Below, piece after piece: positions 1 to 6,548 of a DNA stretch of 10,172 nt (its first letter is position 1; every line of letters begins with the position of its first letter). The notes beneath the pieces are model-generated. The model ran no database searches, was not told the DNA's origin, and saw only the letters and a list, made by a program, of their open reading frames with translations. This DNA comes from Chloroflexota bacterium (GTDB lineage Bacteria > Chloroflexota > Anaerolineae > Aggregatilineales > Aggregatilineaceae), in contig JACRBK010000156.1 in the NCBI GenBank assembly GCA_016234525.1, positions 1-10,172 of the forward strand. The letters are read 5' to 3'. Both the position numbers and the translations under genes were made by a program.

Positions 1-145
1 AACCTGGTTAAAAAACTCACCCTTTCTGCCATTTTGAGGTATCTTTGACGCTCATCTTCACACCGCGCAACTTTGAACGCCTTGCTGCGTAAAAACAATG
101 CAGCACAAAATCCCACTGTTACACATTCACCAGGAGGTCTTATCG

Positions 146-2590
146 ATGGTTGGAACTCGCTTCCGAAAGATTTTACGTGATATTCGATCCCGCAAGGTCC
201 GTACCGCGCTGGTGTCGCTCAGCATCCTGATCGGCGTGTTTGGGACGGTGACCTTGTTCACCATGGGCGAACTATTAGTGCGCCAGCTTCGCAAAGACAT
301 TAACGAAGAAGAACTGGCGATGATCCGCTCGTTTCAGGCGCTCCCCCCTGGGGTAGAGGTCGATAACGCCGCCGTACTAGAAACACTGCGCGCCTATCCT
401 GGCGTGACGCGCGTCGAAGGGCAAGCCGCCTCGCCGATGTCGTGGAAAGAGCCGGACGCCGCAGAATTCGAGTCCGGGTGGGTGTTTGGTTATTCTGAAG
501 CGTTAGACCAGATTCAACTGGAACCGCCGCGCCTGACCGAAGGCGAATATCCCGCCCCTGGTCAGAAACAGATTATGATCGAGCGGCGGCTGGCGGAAAA
601 ATACGATCTCGGCGTGGGAGACAGCATCGCGGTGCGCGTGTTGAGCCAGGTCGGTGAAGATCGGGCAGACGCGCCGGAAGAAACCTGGACGATCTCCGGC
701 CTGATGTTCTTCCCCTATGGTTACAACACCTTCACCACCATTCTGTCTTCTCAAATGCTGTTCGCCAATTTTGAGGACGCGCAGTATATCAGCGGATCGG
801 GAGCATTCTCCTCGATCTACGTGCGTTTTGCCGATTTCGCCGCCGCCGAAGATGGCGTGGATGCGTTCACCCAGACGATCAGCAGCAGCACGCCCTATAT
901 TCCCGTCTTCACAATGACCGAAGACCCGGCCCAGAACAGCCAGATCAAAGGCTCCGAAACGATCAGCGGAGTGATGGGCAGCCTGGGGCTGCTGGCGTTG
1001 ATTGTTTCCGGATTCCTGGTCTTTAACGTGCTGTCGGCCATCATCACCGAACAAAAAGCCCAGATCGGGATCATGAAAAGCATCGGGGCTACCCGCTGGG
1101 ATAACTTTGTGATCTATTCCGGCATGGCGCTGGTGTACGGCATATTAGGGGTGGTCCCCGGCGTGCTGCTGGCGATCCCCAGTGGTTATTTTGCGGCGCA
1201 GGGCCTCGCGGAAACCTCAAACTCGCACATCGACAGTTTTGGCATCTCCATCTTTGCGATTGTGTTGGGGGTCGTGATCGGGCTGGCGATCCCGGTGCTG
1301 GCCTCGCTGATGCCGGTCTACAGCGGTACGCGCGTGCGCATTATCGAAGCGCTCACCGATCTCGGTATTGGGAGCAGTTATGGCAACAGCGCCAGCGCGC
1401 GGCTTATTGGCCGCCTGCCGCTCCCCGTCACGGTGCGCCAGGGGATCAGCAACGTAGTACGCAAAAAAGGCCGCATGATCTTCACCGGCATGACCTTGAT
1501 GATCGCCGCCGGAGCGTTTATGGGCGTGTTTGCCGTTTTTGTCTCGATCAACGACGTGATCACGGGCTTTTTTAACGCCTATGCCTTTGAAATGATCGTG
1601 TCGCCGACCGATGTCGATCAACTGGACAAAGCCCAAACCCTGGTCACGGATGAGTTCGATAATGTGACGCTCAAGGGGGCATACAGTTCGATTGCCATCG
1701 ATATAGACGGCTTCGATTATGTATTCGACCCGTCCAGCGGCCCGCCCGCGCTGTTCGCCAATGGTTACGATCCGGCAACAGAGGCGTTTGATCTCGTATT
1801 GATGACAGGTGAAGGGATCGATCCCAGTGAACCGGATGGGGTCGTAGTCGCCCGCGTCACCACCGATTACCTGGATAAACACGTCGGCGACAAGCTGACG
1901 ATCCATGCCGGGGGCAACACAGGCGAATATACCATCGTGGGCATCGCCGATTTTCCCTATCATGGGGTGTGGTTCAATTGGGATACGCTGTCGTCGCTGG
2001 CCGGATATATCGATCCCGAAGGTCAGCCGGTCCCCAGCGGGTTTATGCTGACCACGTCCGGCGACGATCTGACCGCCGATCAGGTGGAGGATCAGCTCAA
2101 AGAGATCGATGAGGTGCTGCTCGCTAACGGTGTGACGGCGGTTTATACCAACATGGAGCTGTTCAAAGAGACGCTCTCGAATATCATCTCCATGTTCCAG
2201 ATGATCTTCAACATGACGGCGCTGTTGATCGCGCTGGTGGGCGCGGTGGGGCTGCTGACGGCGCTCTCGATGAGTGTGTTTGAACGCCAGAAAGAGATCG
2301 GCGTGATGCGTTCGGTGGGCGCGGGATCGATGACGATCTCGATCCAGTTTTTGACCGAAGGGCTGATCGTCGGGCTGCTGGCCTGGCTGGTGGGTTTGCC
2401 GGTGAGTTACTTCTTGGGCAAAGGGCTGCTCGCCGCGCTGCAACTGGGCGATGCTTACCCGATGCGCTACCCGCCTGAAGCGGCGATTGTGGGCTTGGTC
2501 GGGATGTTATTTGTCACGGTTGTGTCCAGCCTGTGGCCGTCGCTCTCGGCGGCGCGCAAGACGGTATCGAATATCCTGCGTTACCAATAG
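146..2590 (+). CDS. FtsX/MacB-type ABC transporter permease, two FtsX modules
   Basis: Inner-membrane permease of an ABC exporter, expected to work with a separate ATPase (none is in the window; it may lie upstream). The start at 146 is chosen because AGGAGG at 132-137 sits 8 bases before it; an in-frame ATG at 98 lacks such a site. The 814-residue protein has a basic N-terminus and one TM helix (about 20-44), an extracytoplasmic domain (about 45-268), an FtsX domain with three TM helices (about 270-420) carrying the cytoplasmic motif QKAQIGIMKSIGA, a further TM helix (about 445-470), a second extracytoplasmic domain (about 475-685), and a second FtsX domain (about 688-814) with the matching motif RQKEIGVMRSVGA. 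The duplicated layout is that of large lipoprotein- or peptide-exporter permeases (MacB/LolCE superfamily, 'ABC3' permeases). The substrate cannot be told. Family assignment is firm. Confidence 0.93.
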   Translation: MVGTRFRKILRDIRSRKVRTALVSLSILIGVFGTVTLFTMGELLVRQLRKDINEEELAMIRSFQALPPGVEVDNAAVLETLRAYPGVTRVEGQAASPMSWKEPDAAEFESGWVFGYSEALDQIQLEPPRLTEGEYPAPGQKQIMIERRLAEKYDLGVGDSIAVRVLSQVGEDRADAPEETWTISGLMFFPYGYNTFTTILSSQMLFANFEDAQYISGSGAFSSIYVRFADFAAAEDGVDAFTQTISSSTPYIPVFTMTEDPAQNSQIKGSETISGVMGSLGLLALIVSGFLVFNVLSAIITEQKAQIGIMKSIGATRWDNFVIYSGMALVYGILGVVPGVLLAIPSGYFAAQGLAETSNSHIDSFGISIFAIVLGVVIGLAIPVLASLMPVYSGTRVRIIEALTDLGIGSSYGNSASARLIGRLPLPVTVRQGISNVVRKKGRMIFTGMTLMIAAGAFMGVFAVFVSINDVITGFFNAYAFEMIVSPTDVDQLDKAQTLVTDEFDNVTLKGAYSSIAIDIDGFDYVFDPSSGPPALFANGYDPATEAFDLVLMTGEGIDPSEPDGVVVARVTTDYLDKHVGDKLTIHAGGNTGEYTIVGIADFPYHGVWFNWDTLSSLAGYIDPEGQPVPSGFMLTTSGDDLTADQVEDQLKEIDEVLLANGVTAVYTNMELFKETLSNIISMFQMIFNMTALLIALVGAVGLLTALSMSVFERQKEIGVMRSVGAGSMTISIQFLTEGLIVGLLAWLVGLPVSYFLGKGLLAALQLGDAYPMRYPPEAAIVGLVGMLFVTVVSSLWPSLSAARKTVSNILRYQ

Positions 2591-2625
2591 GTTTTACCCC
2601 TATTCCCCGTCGATGCTGCACATCG

Positions 2626-2671
2626 CACCCCCTTTCCCTGCCGCGCAGAGAAAGGGGGTGAGGCCGCTTTT
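2626..2671 (+). terminator. Hairpin between convergent genes, possible terminator
   Basis: CACCCCCTTTC (2626-2636) pairs perfectly with GAAAGGGGGTG (2650-2660). The loop can form a further CTGC/GCAG mini-stem, and TTTT follows at 2668-2671, eight bases after the stem. It lies between the 3' ends of the permease and the DinB-like gene, where a terminator is expected. The T run is short and distant, so it may equally be a dispersed repeat unit; parts of it recur at 5590-5603 and 8237-8253. Confidence 0.45.
2654..2670. repeat. 17-base intergenic repeat, copy 1
   Basis: GGGGGTGAGGCCGCTTT occurs identically at 8237-8253. Both copies lie just beyond the 3' end of a minus-strand gene (17 and 4 bases from the stop codons). 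The first 14 bases leading into this copy, GCAGAGAAAGGGGG (2645-2658), also occur at 5590-5603. This is consistent with a genome-wide family of short intergenic repeats. Confidence 0.6.
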
Positions 2672-2686
2672 CGCTACCGCTTCTTC

Positions 2687-3421
2687 CTACGGCGCGACAT
2701 ACAGCGCTTGGAAGCGCGCATCATCGCGGATGGAATTCAGGTCGGAATCCTGCTTCGACCATTCCAACAGGTCCGGGCGCAGCGCCAGCGCTTCAAGAAT
2801 TTTGCCGATGGCTTTTTCCTTTTGACCGGAAATCGCATAATAACAGCCGAGATTGTAAATCACTTCGCCGTGCCAGGCGGGTTCATCGATCATGCTGATC
2901 AACTGCGCCGCCAGCACTTCCTGAATCTGCGTCGAATGATCCTGCCGCCTGTGTTTGGCATCATAATCGGCCAGGTGCAGCAGTGTATGGGTGACAGTGC
3001 TGCCGACGATCCAGCGCCAGGGCCGCATCGAGTCAGAAGAGGCGGGGGGCATTTGGGCGCGATCTAACAGGTCGGCTTCGCTGGAGTCTTGAACAAACTG
3101 CACGATACGCTGATAAAGCGTATCAGCAATCTGGCGCACCGTCGCCCACGAATCGTCTTTGTGCGCCTCATAAAGATGCAGGTTTTGATGATCAATCTCG
3201 CCTTCGAGTTCGGGGGGCAGCGGTTGGCCCTGGCGGATAGCCTCAAACCGCACCAACATATCTTCATTCCACGCCAGGATATGCGACAGCACATTTTTGG
3301 CGCTCCACTGGTCCGGCGTGCCCACGACGGCCCGTTCGTCGTCCGTCAGGCGTTCGATAAAAGCCAATTGTTCCTGGTAACCAATCTCAAGCAGCTTGAG
3401 TACATTTTCTTTCAGACTCAT
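2687..3421 (-). CDS. DinB/DfsB-like four-helix protein with C-terminal TPR
   Basis: A 244-residue cytoplasmic protein. The N-terminal part (about 1-155) has the look of the DinB / ClbS-DfsB four-helix bundle: a conserved QWSAKNVLSHILAWNE stretch with His47 and a THTLLHLADYD stretch with His145 and His149, which could supply the metal-binding histidines typical of the fold. The C-terminal part (about 175-244) reads as a TPR unit (YNLGCYYAISGQKEKAI...AL.L.P) ending in the usual SDLNSIRDDARFQALY. The start at 3421 is supported by AGGAG at 3431-3435, 9 bases upstream. The reading frame stays open upstream to 3622, but that part belongs to a decayed kinase tail. DinB-fold proteins include thiol-dependent transferases and toxin-resistance hydrolases; no substrate can be inferred here. 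The DinB-plus-TPR combination is less common than the DinB domain alone. Confidence 0.85.
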   Translation of the reverse strand: MSLKENVLKLLEIGYQEQLAFIERLTDDERAVVGTPDQWSAKNVLSHILAWNEDMLVRFEAIRQGQPLPPELEGEIDHQNLHLYEAHKDDSWATVRQIADTLYQRIVQFVQDSSEADLLDRAQMPPASSDSMRPWRWIVGSTVTHTLLHLADYDAKHRRQDHSTQIQEVLAAQLISMIDEPAWHGEVIYNLGCYYAISGQKEKAIGKILEALALRPDLLEWSKQDSDLNSIRDDARFQALYVAP

Positions 3422-3457
3422 GCGGAGTTCTCCTCTATCATGATAAGCATAACCGAT

Positions 3458-3463
3458 ATTATA
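3458..3463 (-). promoter_or_regulatory. Candidate -10 box for the DinB-like gene
   Basis: On the minus strand this reads TATAAT, a perfect sigma70-type -10 hexamer, 37 bases before the start codon at 3421. No convincing -35 hexamer is seen at 16-18 bases spacing, so the call rests on the -10 and its position only. Confidence 0.3.
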
Positions 3464-3513
3464 AAACATCTGTTCAACGAACCAAACACAAACGTTCTGG
3501 CTTTCCACAGAGA

Positions 3514-3646
3514 TTATTCCGCTTTGAGAACCGGCGAGGGTTGGATAGGCAGTTCGACAAAAAAACGTACTGCCACCTTTTTCCTGGCTTTTGAGCCACA
3601 CCCGGCCCTCGTATTGTTCCACGACAGTTTTGACCAGGCCCAGCCC
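3514..3646 (-). pseudogene. Decayed C-terminal tail of a sensor histidine kinase
   Basis: Read on the minus strand from 3646, the sequence gives GLGLVKTVVEQYEGRVWLKS followed by QEKGGSTFF. This is the G2-box to end-of-domain signature of the HATPase_c domain (GLGLxIVKxIVExHGGRIWVxSxxGxGSTFxFxLP). A run of seven T (plus-strand A7 at 3559-3565) then breaks the frame: removing one T gives STFFVELPIQPSPVLKAE followed by TAA at 3514-3516, the normal kinase ending. A TGA stop lies directly before the first Gly, and no recognisable kinase sequence precedes it. The piece is therefore a truncated, frameshifted remnant of about 44 residues. Its frameshifted form runs on without a stop into the DinB-like gene, which could mislead gene callers. 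Confidence 0.8.
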
Positions 3647-3672
3647 TCACAGTAGACGCAAATTCCCGCCGG

Positions 3673-3765
3673 GGGTACACTGTCAGTTAGAGGAACCACC
3701 GGGTACGGGGCCCCGCAGAGGCTCTTTATAGGGCGGGGGGAAACCTCTGCAATTTGTGTACCCGG
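3673..3765 (+). promoter_or_regulatory. Structured segment upstream of the TIR-HEAT gene
   Basis: CCGGGTAC (3699-3706) pairs perfectly with GTACCCGG (3758-3765). Inside it, GCAGAGG (3715-3721) pairs with CCTCTGC (3744-3750), leaving a G-rich loop. GGGTACAC (3673-3680) is also a perfect complement of GTGTACCC (3756-3763), so two exclusive pairings share the same 3' strand. CCCGCC (3665-3670) can pair with GGCGGG (3732-3737) in the loop. The segment ends 68 bases before the GTG start at 3834. It matches no riboswitch class I recognise. It may be a regulatory leader, or simply a folded relic in a decayed intergenic region. Confidence 0.4.
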
Positions 3766-3833
3766 CAGTCATCTTTTTATACGTTTGTTCGCGGATAAAT
3801 TGTTACCTGGAATTGTGATAGAAGGAGCAAGCG

Positions 3834-4835
3834 GTGGCGCATATTTTCATTTCTTACCGGCACGATACCGTTGATTTTGCCTATTTATTGGCCGCCCGCA
3901 TGGAGGATGCCGGTTTTTCGGGCGTGATCAACCCCGACCCCCGCGCCGGGGAAGGTTGGTCGCCCTGGATCGACCGGGTGATCGGAGAGGCGCTGGCGGT
4001 GATCGCGCTGATCACACCCGAAGCCGGGCTGTCGCCGTTTGTGGCTTACGAATGGGCTTATGCCCTCGGCGCAGGGATCGCCGTAATCCCGATTGTGCTG
4101 ATCGAAACCGAACTGCATCCCCGGTTGAAAGCGCTGGACCCGCTGGATTTTATCAGCCCGGAAAACCTGCCCTGGCAGACGTTGTTAGAGCGGCTGTGGG
4201 CGCGCGCGGACCGGCTGATCGATGCGCATTTGCCGGTGCCGCCCACTGCTGCGCCTGAAGTCAAAGATGCGGCGGCGGCACTCGGTTCGCATGACGGGGC
4301 CGAACGGTTGGCCGCCTTGCAAACCCTGGCGGCGATGGATAGTCCGGCGGCGCGCGCCATGATCATCGCGGCGGCGCAGCACCCGGTGTATCGGGCGGTG
4401 CGGCTGGCGGCGGTGGGCGCGCTGGCGAACATGAAGGGAGACGACGCGCTGCGCGGTCTGCTGATCGCGGTGCGCGATTCCGATACGGAGGTGAGCCGGG
4501 CAGCGGCCCAGGCGGTCAGCGGTTTTGGCGATGCGGCAGTGCCGGGGCTGGTGGAGATTATGCAGAGCGGGGCGCGGGCCGCGATCTGGGCGCTGAGTCT
4601 GATCGCCACGCCTGCCACTGTGCCCGGCTTGATCGAGGCGCTCAAAATGAGCGGTTGGTTTGCGCCGCGCACGGCGGCTGCGACGTTAGGCAAGATCGCC
4701 GATGTGCGGGCCGTGCCGGGCCTGGTCGAAGCGCTAGACAGCGAAGACGAGAGTCTGCACGCGCTGGCGGTCGAGGCGCTGCGTAAGATCGGCACGCCGG
4801 AGGCGCTCGCTGCGCTGGAAAAAATAGGTTGGTAG
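3834..4835 (+). CDS. TIR domain protein with C-terminal HEAT repeats
   Basis: A 333-residue cytoplasmic protein. The GTG start at 3834 has AAGGAG (3822-3827) 6 bases upstream, and the encoded MAHIFISYRHD begins exactly at the first TIR strand. The TIR domain (about 1-130) shows the FISYRHD box, a GEGWSPWIDRVIGEA segment, the IALITPEAGLSPFVAYEW segment and IPIVLIE. Glu73 in YEWAYALGAG is at the position of the catalytic glutamate of NAD-cleaving TIR domains. Residues about 140-333 are an alanine/leucine-rich array of roughly six PBS-lyase-type HEAT repeats (e.g. YRAVRLAAVGALANMKGDDA, DARAVPGLVEAL-like units). Such proteins pair an NADase or scaffold TIR with a protein-binding array. NADase activity and a role in phage defence are inference. 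The next gene begins 11 bases after the stop, suggesting cotranscription. Confidence 0.9.
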   Translation: MAHIFISYRHDTVDFAYLLAARMEDAGFSGVINPDPRAGEGWSPWIDRVIGEALAVIALITPEAGLSPFVAYEWAYALGAGIAVIPIVLIETELHPRLKALDPLDFISPENLPWQTLLERLWARADRLIDAHLPVPPTAAPEVKDAAAALGSHDGAERLAALQTLAAMDSPAARAMIIAAAQHPVYRAVRLAAVGALANMKGDDALRGLLIAVRDSDTEVSRAAAQAVSGFGDAAVPGLVEIMQSGARAAIWALSLIATPATVPGLIEALKMSGWFAPRTAAATLGKIADVRAVPGLVEALDSEDESLHALAVEALRKIGTPEALAALEKIGW

Positions 4836-4846
4836 GTAAATCAGCG

Positions 4847-5536
4847 ATGAAAACTATTGGCCTGATCGGGGGCATGAGTTGGCACTCGTCGGCGGAATAC
4901 TACCGCCTGATCAACGAGGCCGTTCATAACCGGCTGGGCGGCAGTCATTCTGCAAAATGTGTCCTGTACTCCCTCGACCTGGGCGAACTTGAGGCGCTCG
5001 AACTGCAAGATCGGTGGGATGAGGTGCTGCCGATGGTGATCGCGGCGGCGCAAGGAGTCGAGCGCGCCGGAGCGGATTTCGCGCTGATCTGTACCAACAC
5101 CACGCACAAACTAGCCGATCAGATTCAAGCGGCGATCCAGATTCCCCTGCTGCATATCGCGGATGCAGTGGGGCAGCATATCCGGGCGTGTGGAATCGAG
5201 CGGGTCGGGCTGCTCGGCACGCGCTTCACGATGGAAGAGGATTTTTACCGCGAGCGCCTGAGCCGGTATGGTCTGCAAGTGATTATTCCCGGCGAAGTGG
5301 ATCGCGCGTTGGTCCACCGGGTAATCTACGACGAATTATGCGTCGGGCAGATACGCGAAGAAGCGCGCGATCAGTATCGCGCCGTCATGGGGCGGTTGGT
5401 GAAGTATGGAGCCGAGGGGATCATTCTCGGCTGTACGGAGATCGGCCTGCTCGTCAAGCCGGACGACTCGCGCGCGCCGCTGTTTGATTCGCTGCGCCTC
5501 CATGCCGAGGCCGCAGTCGCGCTGGCGTTTGAATGA
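4847..5536 (+). CDS. Aspartate/glutamate racemase family amino-acid racemase
   Basis: A 229-residue cytosolic, PLP-independent two-cysteine racemase that interconverts L- and D-amino acids. The start MKTIGLIGGMSWHSS is the standard opening of the YgeA/RacX group, so the ATG at 4847 is preferred to an in-frame TTG at 4829 inside the previous gene; the ribosome site is weak (AGGT, 4834-4837). The two catalytic cysteines are visible: Cys82 in ALICTNTTHK and Cys196 in GIILGCTEIGLL. Thr-rich CTNTTH and GCTE loops are intact and the length is normal. Proteins of this group often have broad or non-Asp/Glu specificity (E. coli YgeA, B. subtilis RacX), so the substrate is left open. It probably shares a transcript with the TIR-HEAT gene 11 bases upstream and ends at the hairpin at 5619-5646. 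Confidence 0.93.
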   Translation: MKTIGLIGGMSWHSSAEYYRLINEAVHNRLGGSHSAKCVLYSLDLGELEALELQDRWDEVLPMVIAAAQGVERAGADFALICTNTTHKLADQIQAAIQIPLLHIADAVGQHIRACGIERVGLLGTRFTMEEDFYRERLSRYGLQVIIPGEVDRALVHRVIYDELCVGQIREEARDQYRAVMGRLVKYGAEGIILGCTEIGLLVKPDDSRAPLFDSLRLHAEAAVALAFE

Positions 5537-5570
5537 CAGCGTAGGTGATTCAAAATGACCCATTCCCTGA

Positions 5571-5603
5571 CTCTGATCCCCCCCGCTAAGCAGAGAAAGG
5601 GGG
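5571..5603. repeat. C-rich/G-rich intergenic repeat unit
   Basis: CTCTG (5571-5575) can pair with CAGAG (5591-5595), and the C7 run (5578-5584) with GGGGG (5599-5603), giving competing folds. GCAGAGAAAGGGGG (5590-5603) is identical to 2645-2658. Best read as a member of the same short intergenic repeat family. Confidence 0.45.
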
Positions 5604-5618
5604 AGCGTAGGCTTGTGT

Positions 5619-5646
5619 AGGGGCGCGGCTTGCTGCGCCCTGTTTT
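5619..5646 (+). terminator. Intrinsic terminator after the racemase gene
   Basis: GGGCGC (5621-5626) pairs with GCGCCC (5635-5640). The stem extends by G-U and G-C pairs to close a CTTG tetraloop, and TGTTTT follows at 5641-5646. Position 85 bases after the racemase stop, ahead of a convergent gene, fits a rho-independent terminator. Confidence 0.55.
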
Positions 5647-5663
5647 GGAATTTAACCGTCTTA

Positions 5664-5676
5664 TCAAATGGCTTCT
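5664..5676. repeat. 13-base direct repeat, copy 1
   Basis: TCAAATGGCTTCT is repeated exactly at 6419-6431, in the same orientation. This copy overlaps the stop codon of the minus-strand gene. On the minus strand the two sites read AGAAGCCATTTGATAAG and AGAAGCCATTTGAAAAG, so similarity extends to 16 of 17 bases. The other copy adjoins a transposase remnant, so these may be insertion-sequence end relics. Confidence 0.5.
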
Positions 5677-6188
5677 CAGGGCGCGATAAACAGGTTGAGC
5701 GACTCTGATTGCACCGTCATAAAATGCGTGGCGGCGAAACACGTATCCCCACTGTAGAAGAAGGCATCACCATAAATTTCAGCCGACAGGACCAGCGGAC
5801 CCGACCTGAGCGCTCTCAGATCAAAAGTGCCATAGCCGGTGTCACTGCCCCACGAGGTGGGCAGCACTTCCACCATTGGTCCACTCTCCACGATTTCCAG
5901 ATCAGGGATACTCGCGAGACGATAACTGTTAATCAGGCGAACGTCGGCCAGCCCAGCGAAACCTGACGATTCAACCGTGACCGTAAACGTGTCGCCGACT
6001 GCGACAGAGTCATCTGACATCGCAATGGTGACTTTGTGTACGATGGGCGGGCAGGTTTCGGTAGGAGAAGGTATGACAGTGGGAGTCGATGAAGAAAACG
6101 ACACTCTGTTGTTCAGAGTCAAAAAGAGCAGTCCGACGATGACCAGGGCCAGCGTGAACAAACCACGAATGCGAATGGTATGAGGCAT
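5676..6188 (-). CDS. Small N-terminally anchored extracytoplasmic protein, function unknown
   Basis: A 170-residue protein with a short basic N-terminus, one hydrophobic helix (about 9-26; GLFTLALVIVGLLFLTL) acting as signal or anchor, and a Ser/Thr/Pro linker (about 31-46). The rest (about 48-165) alternates hydrophobic and polar residues in a beta-sandwich style (VTIAMSDDSVAVGDTFTVTVES), resembling bacterial Ig-like or cohesin-type modules. Cys46 and Cys150 could form a disulfide outside the membrane. There is no lipobox and no catalytic motif. The ATG at 6188 has GAGGA (6195-6199) 6 bases upstream. I do not recognise a named family. It stands alone, convergent with the racemase gene. Confidence 0.8.
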   Translation of the reverse strand: MPHTIRIRGLFTLALVIVGLLFLTLNNRVSFSSSTPTVIPSPTETCPPIVHKVTIAMSDDSVAVGDTFTVTVESSGFAGLADVRLINSYRLASIPDLEIVESGPMVEVLPTSWGSDTGYGTFDLRALRSGPLVLSAEIYGDAFFYSGDTCFAATHFMTVQSESLNLFIAP

Positions 6189-6261
6189 AGTCTCTCCTCT
6201 ATAGATATTGAAGTTCAGGCTTGATAGTGGCGCTCAATTTGGCAGTATACTGGGGAAGTAT

Positions 6262-6414
6262 GTTGTTGACAACAGGGGAAGGGGCTATGATGGCGGCCAA
6301 CATATCAAAGGACGCAAGCGAATGATCTCGTCGATACGCTCGGACTGGTTGATTTATGCGTCGATGGTTCATCTGATGGTTCGGCGATTAGTCCACCTTC
6401 AGAGTACCTCCTAA
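6262..6414 (+). mobile_element. Internally deleted IS5-type transposase remnant
   Basis: Three separate IS5-family (IS427/IS1031-like) transposase signatures lie within 120 bases. From 6283 the frame reads GYDGGQHIKGRKR, the segment that follows the SVKTT box in these DDE transposases. Two frames apart, about 6327-6350, reads LVDTLGLV, its normal continuation. Then, back in the first frame, about 6351-6390 reads LIYASMVHLMVRRLV, matching the usual C-terminus (MIYLAMIRLMLRRLA). Upstream, TTGACAACAGGGGAAGGG (6266-6283) in another frame gives LTTGEG, like the KTTGEGG box. Most of the catalytic domain between the second and third signatures is missing and there are frameshifts, so this is a dead relic. 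Terminal inverted repeats and target duplications were not identified. Confidence 0.7.
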
Positions 6415-6418
6415 CTTT

Positions 6419-6431
6419 TCAAATGGCTTCT
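6419..6431. repeat. 13-base direct repeat, copy 2
   Basis: Same TCAAATGGCTTCT as at 5664-5676. It sits 4 bases beyond the stop of the transposase remnant, where an IS5-type right end would be expected (compare CTAACTTTTCAAATGGC here). Confidence 0.5.
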
Positions 6432-6455
6432 AATTTCGTTGTGAGAGGAGATTAA

Positions 6456-6488
6456 CTTTCCTTTTCGGGTAAAGCCAGAAAAGAAAAG
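6456..6488. other. Purine/pyrimidine hairpin upstream of the small ORF
   Basis: CTTTCCTTTTC (6456-6466) pairs with GAAAAGAAAAG (6478-6488), 10 of 11 positions, around an 11-base loop. It lies just before the candidate promoter at 6498-6526. No function can be assigned. Confidence 0.4.
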
Positions 6489-6497
6489 GGTATGAGG

Positions 6498-6526
6498 TTG
6501 TTCTTAGTGGGTTTCGCCGCTATTTT
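6498..6526 (+). promoter_or_regulatory. Weak candidate promoter for the small ORF
   Basis: TTGTTC (6498-6503) and TATTTT (6521-6526) are separated by exactly 17 bases. This would start a transcript near 6533 that includes the ribosome site at 6537-6543. The -35 matches consensus at only three positions, so this is tentative. Confidence 0.3.
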
Positions 6527-6548
6527 TAGTTTCTAAAAGAGGGCAGCT

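Noticed and set aside
98..145. N-terminal extension of the permease from the ATG at 98
   Set aside because: AGGAGG at 132-137 points to the ATG at 146, and the extra 16 residues are not like the start of FtsX-type permeases.
1217..2443. Long minus-strand open frame opposite the permease
   Set aside because: It is rich in His, Arg and Gln with no domain signature. It is a reading shadow of the plus-strand GC-rich coding sequence.
3422..3622. In-frame extension of the DinB-like protein to 3622
   Set aside because: This stretch encodes a frameshifted histidine-kinase tail. The true start at 3421 has its own ribosome site and matches the domain start.
3701..3740. G-quadruplex in the leader of the TIR-HEAT gene
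   Set aside because: Four G runs exist, but one loop is about 20 bases long and the G runs have nearby C runs to pair with, so the hairpin fold is favoured.
4058..4795. Long minus-strand open frame opposite the TIR-HEAT gene
   Set aside because: Ser/Ala/Arg-rich composition mirrors the alanine-rich HEAT repeats in the other strand. It has no ribosome site or family resemblance.
6288..6326. 12-codon ATG frame (MMAANISKDASE) after a GGGGAAGGGG stretch
   Set aside because: It lies inside the transposase remnant, whose frames explain the sequence better.
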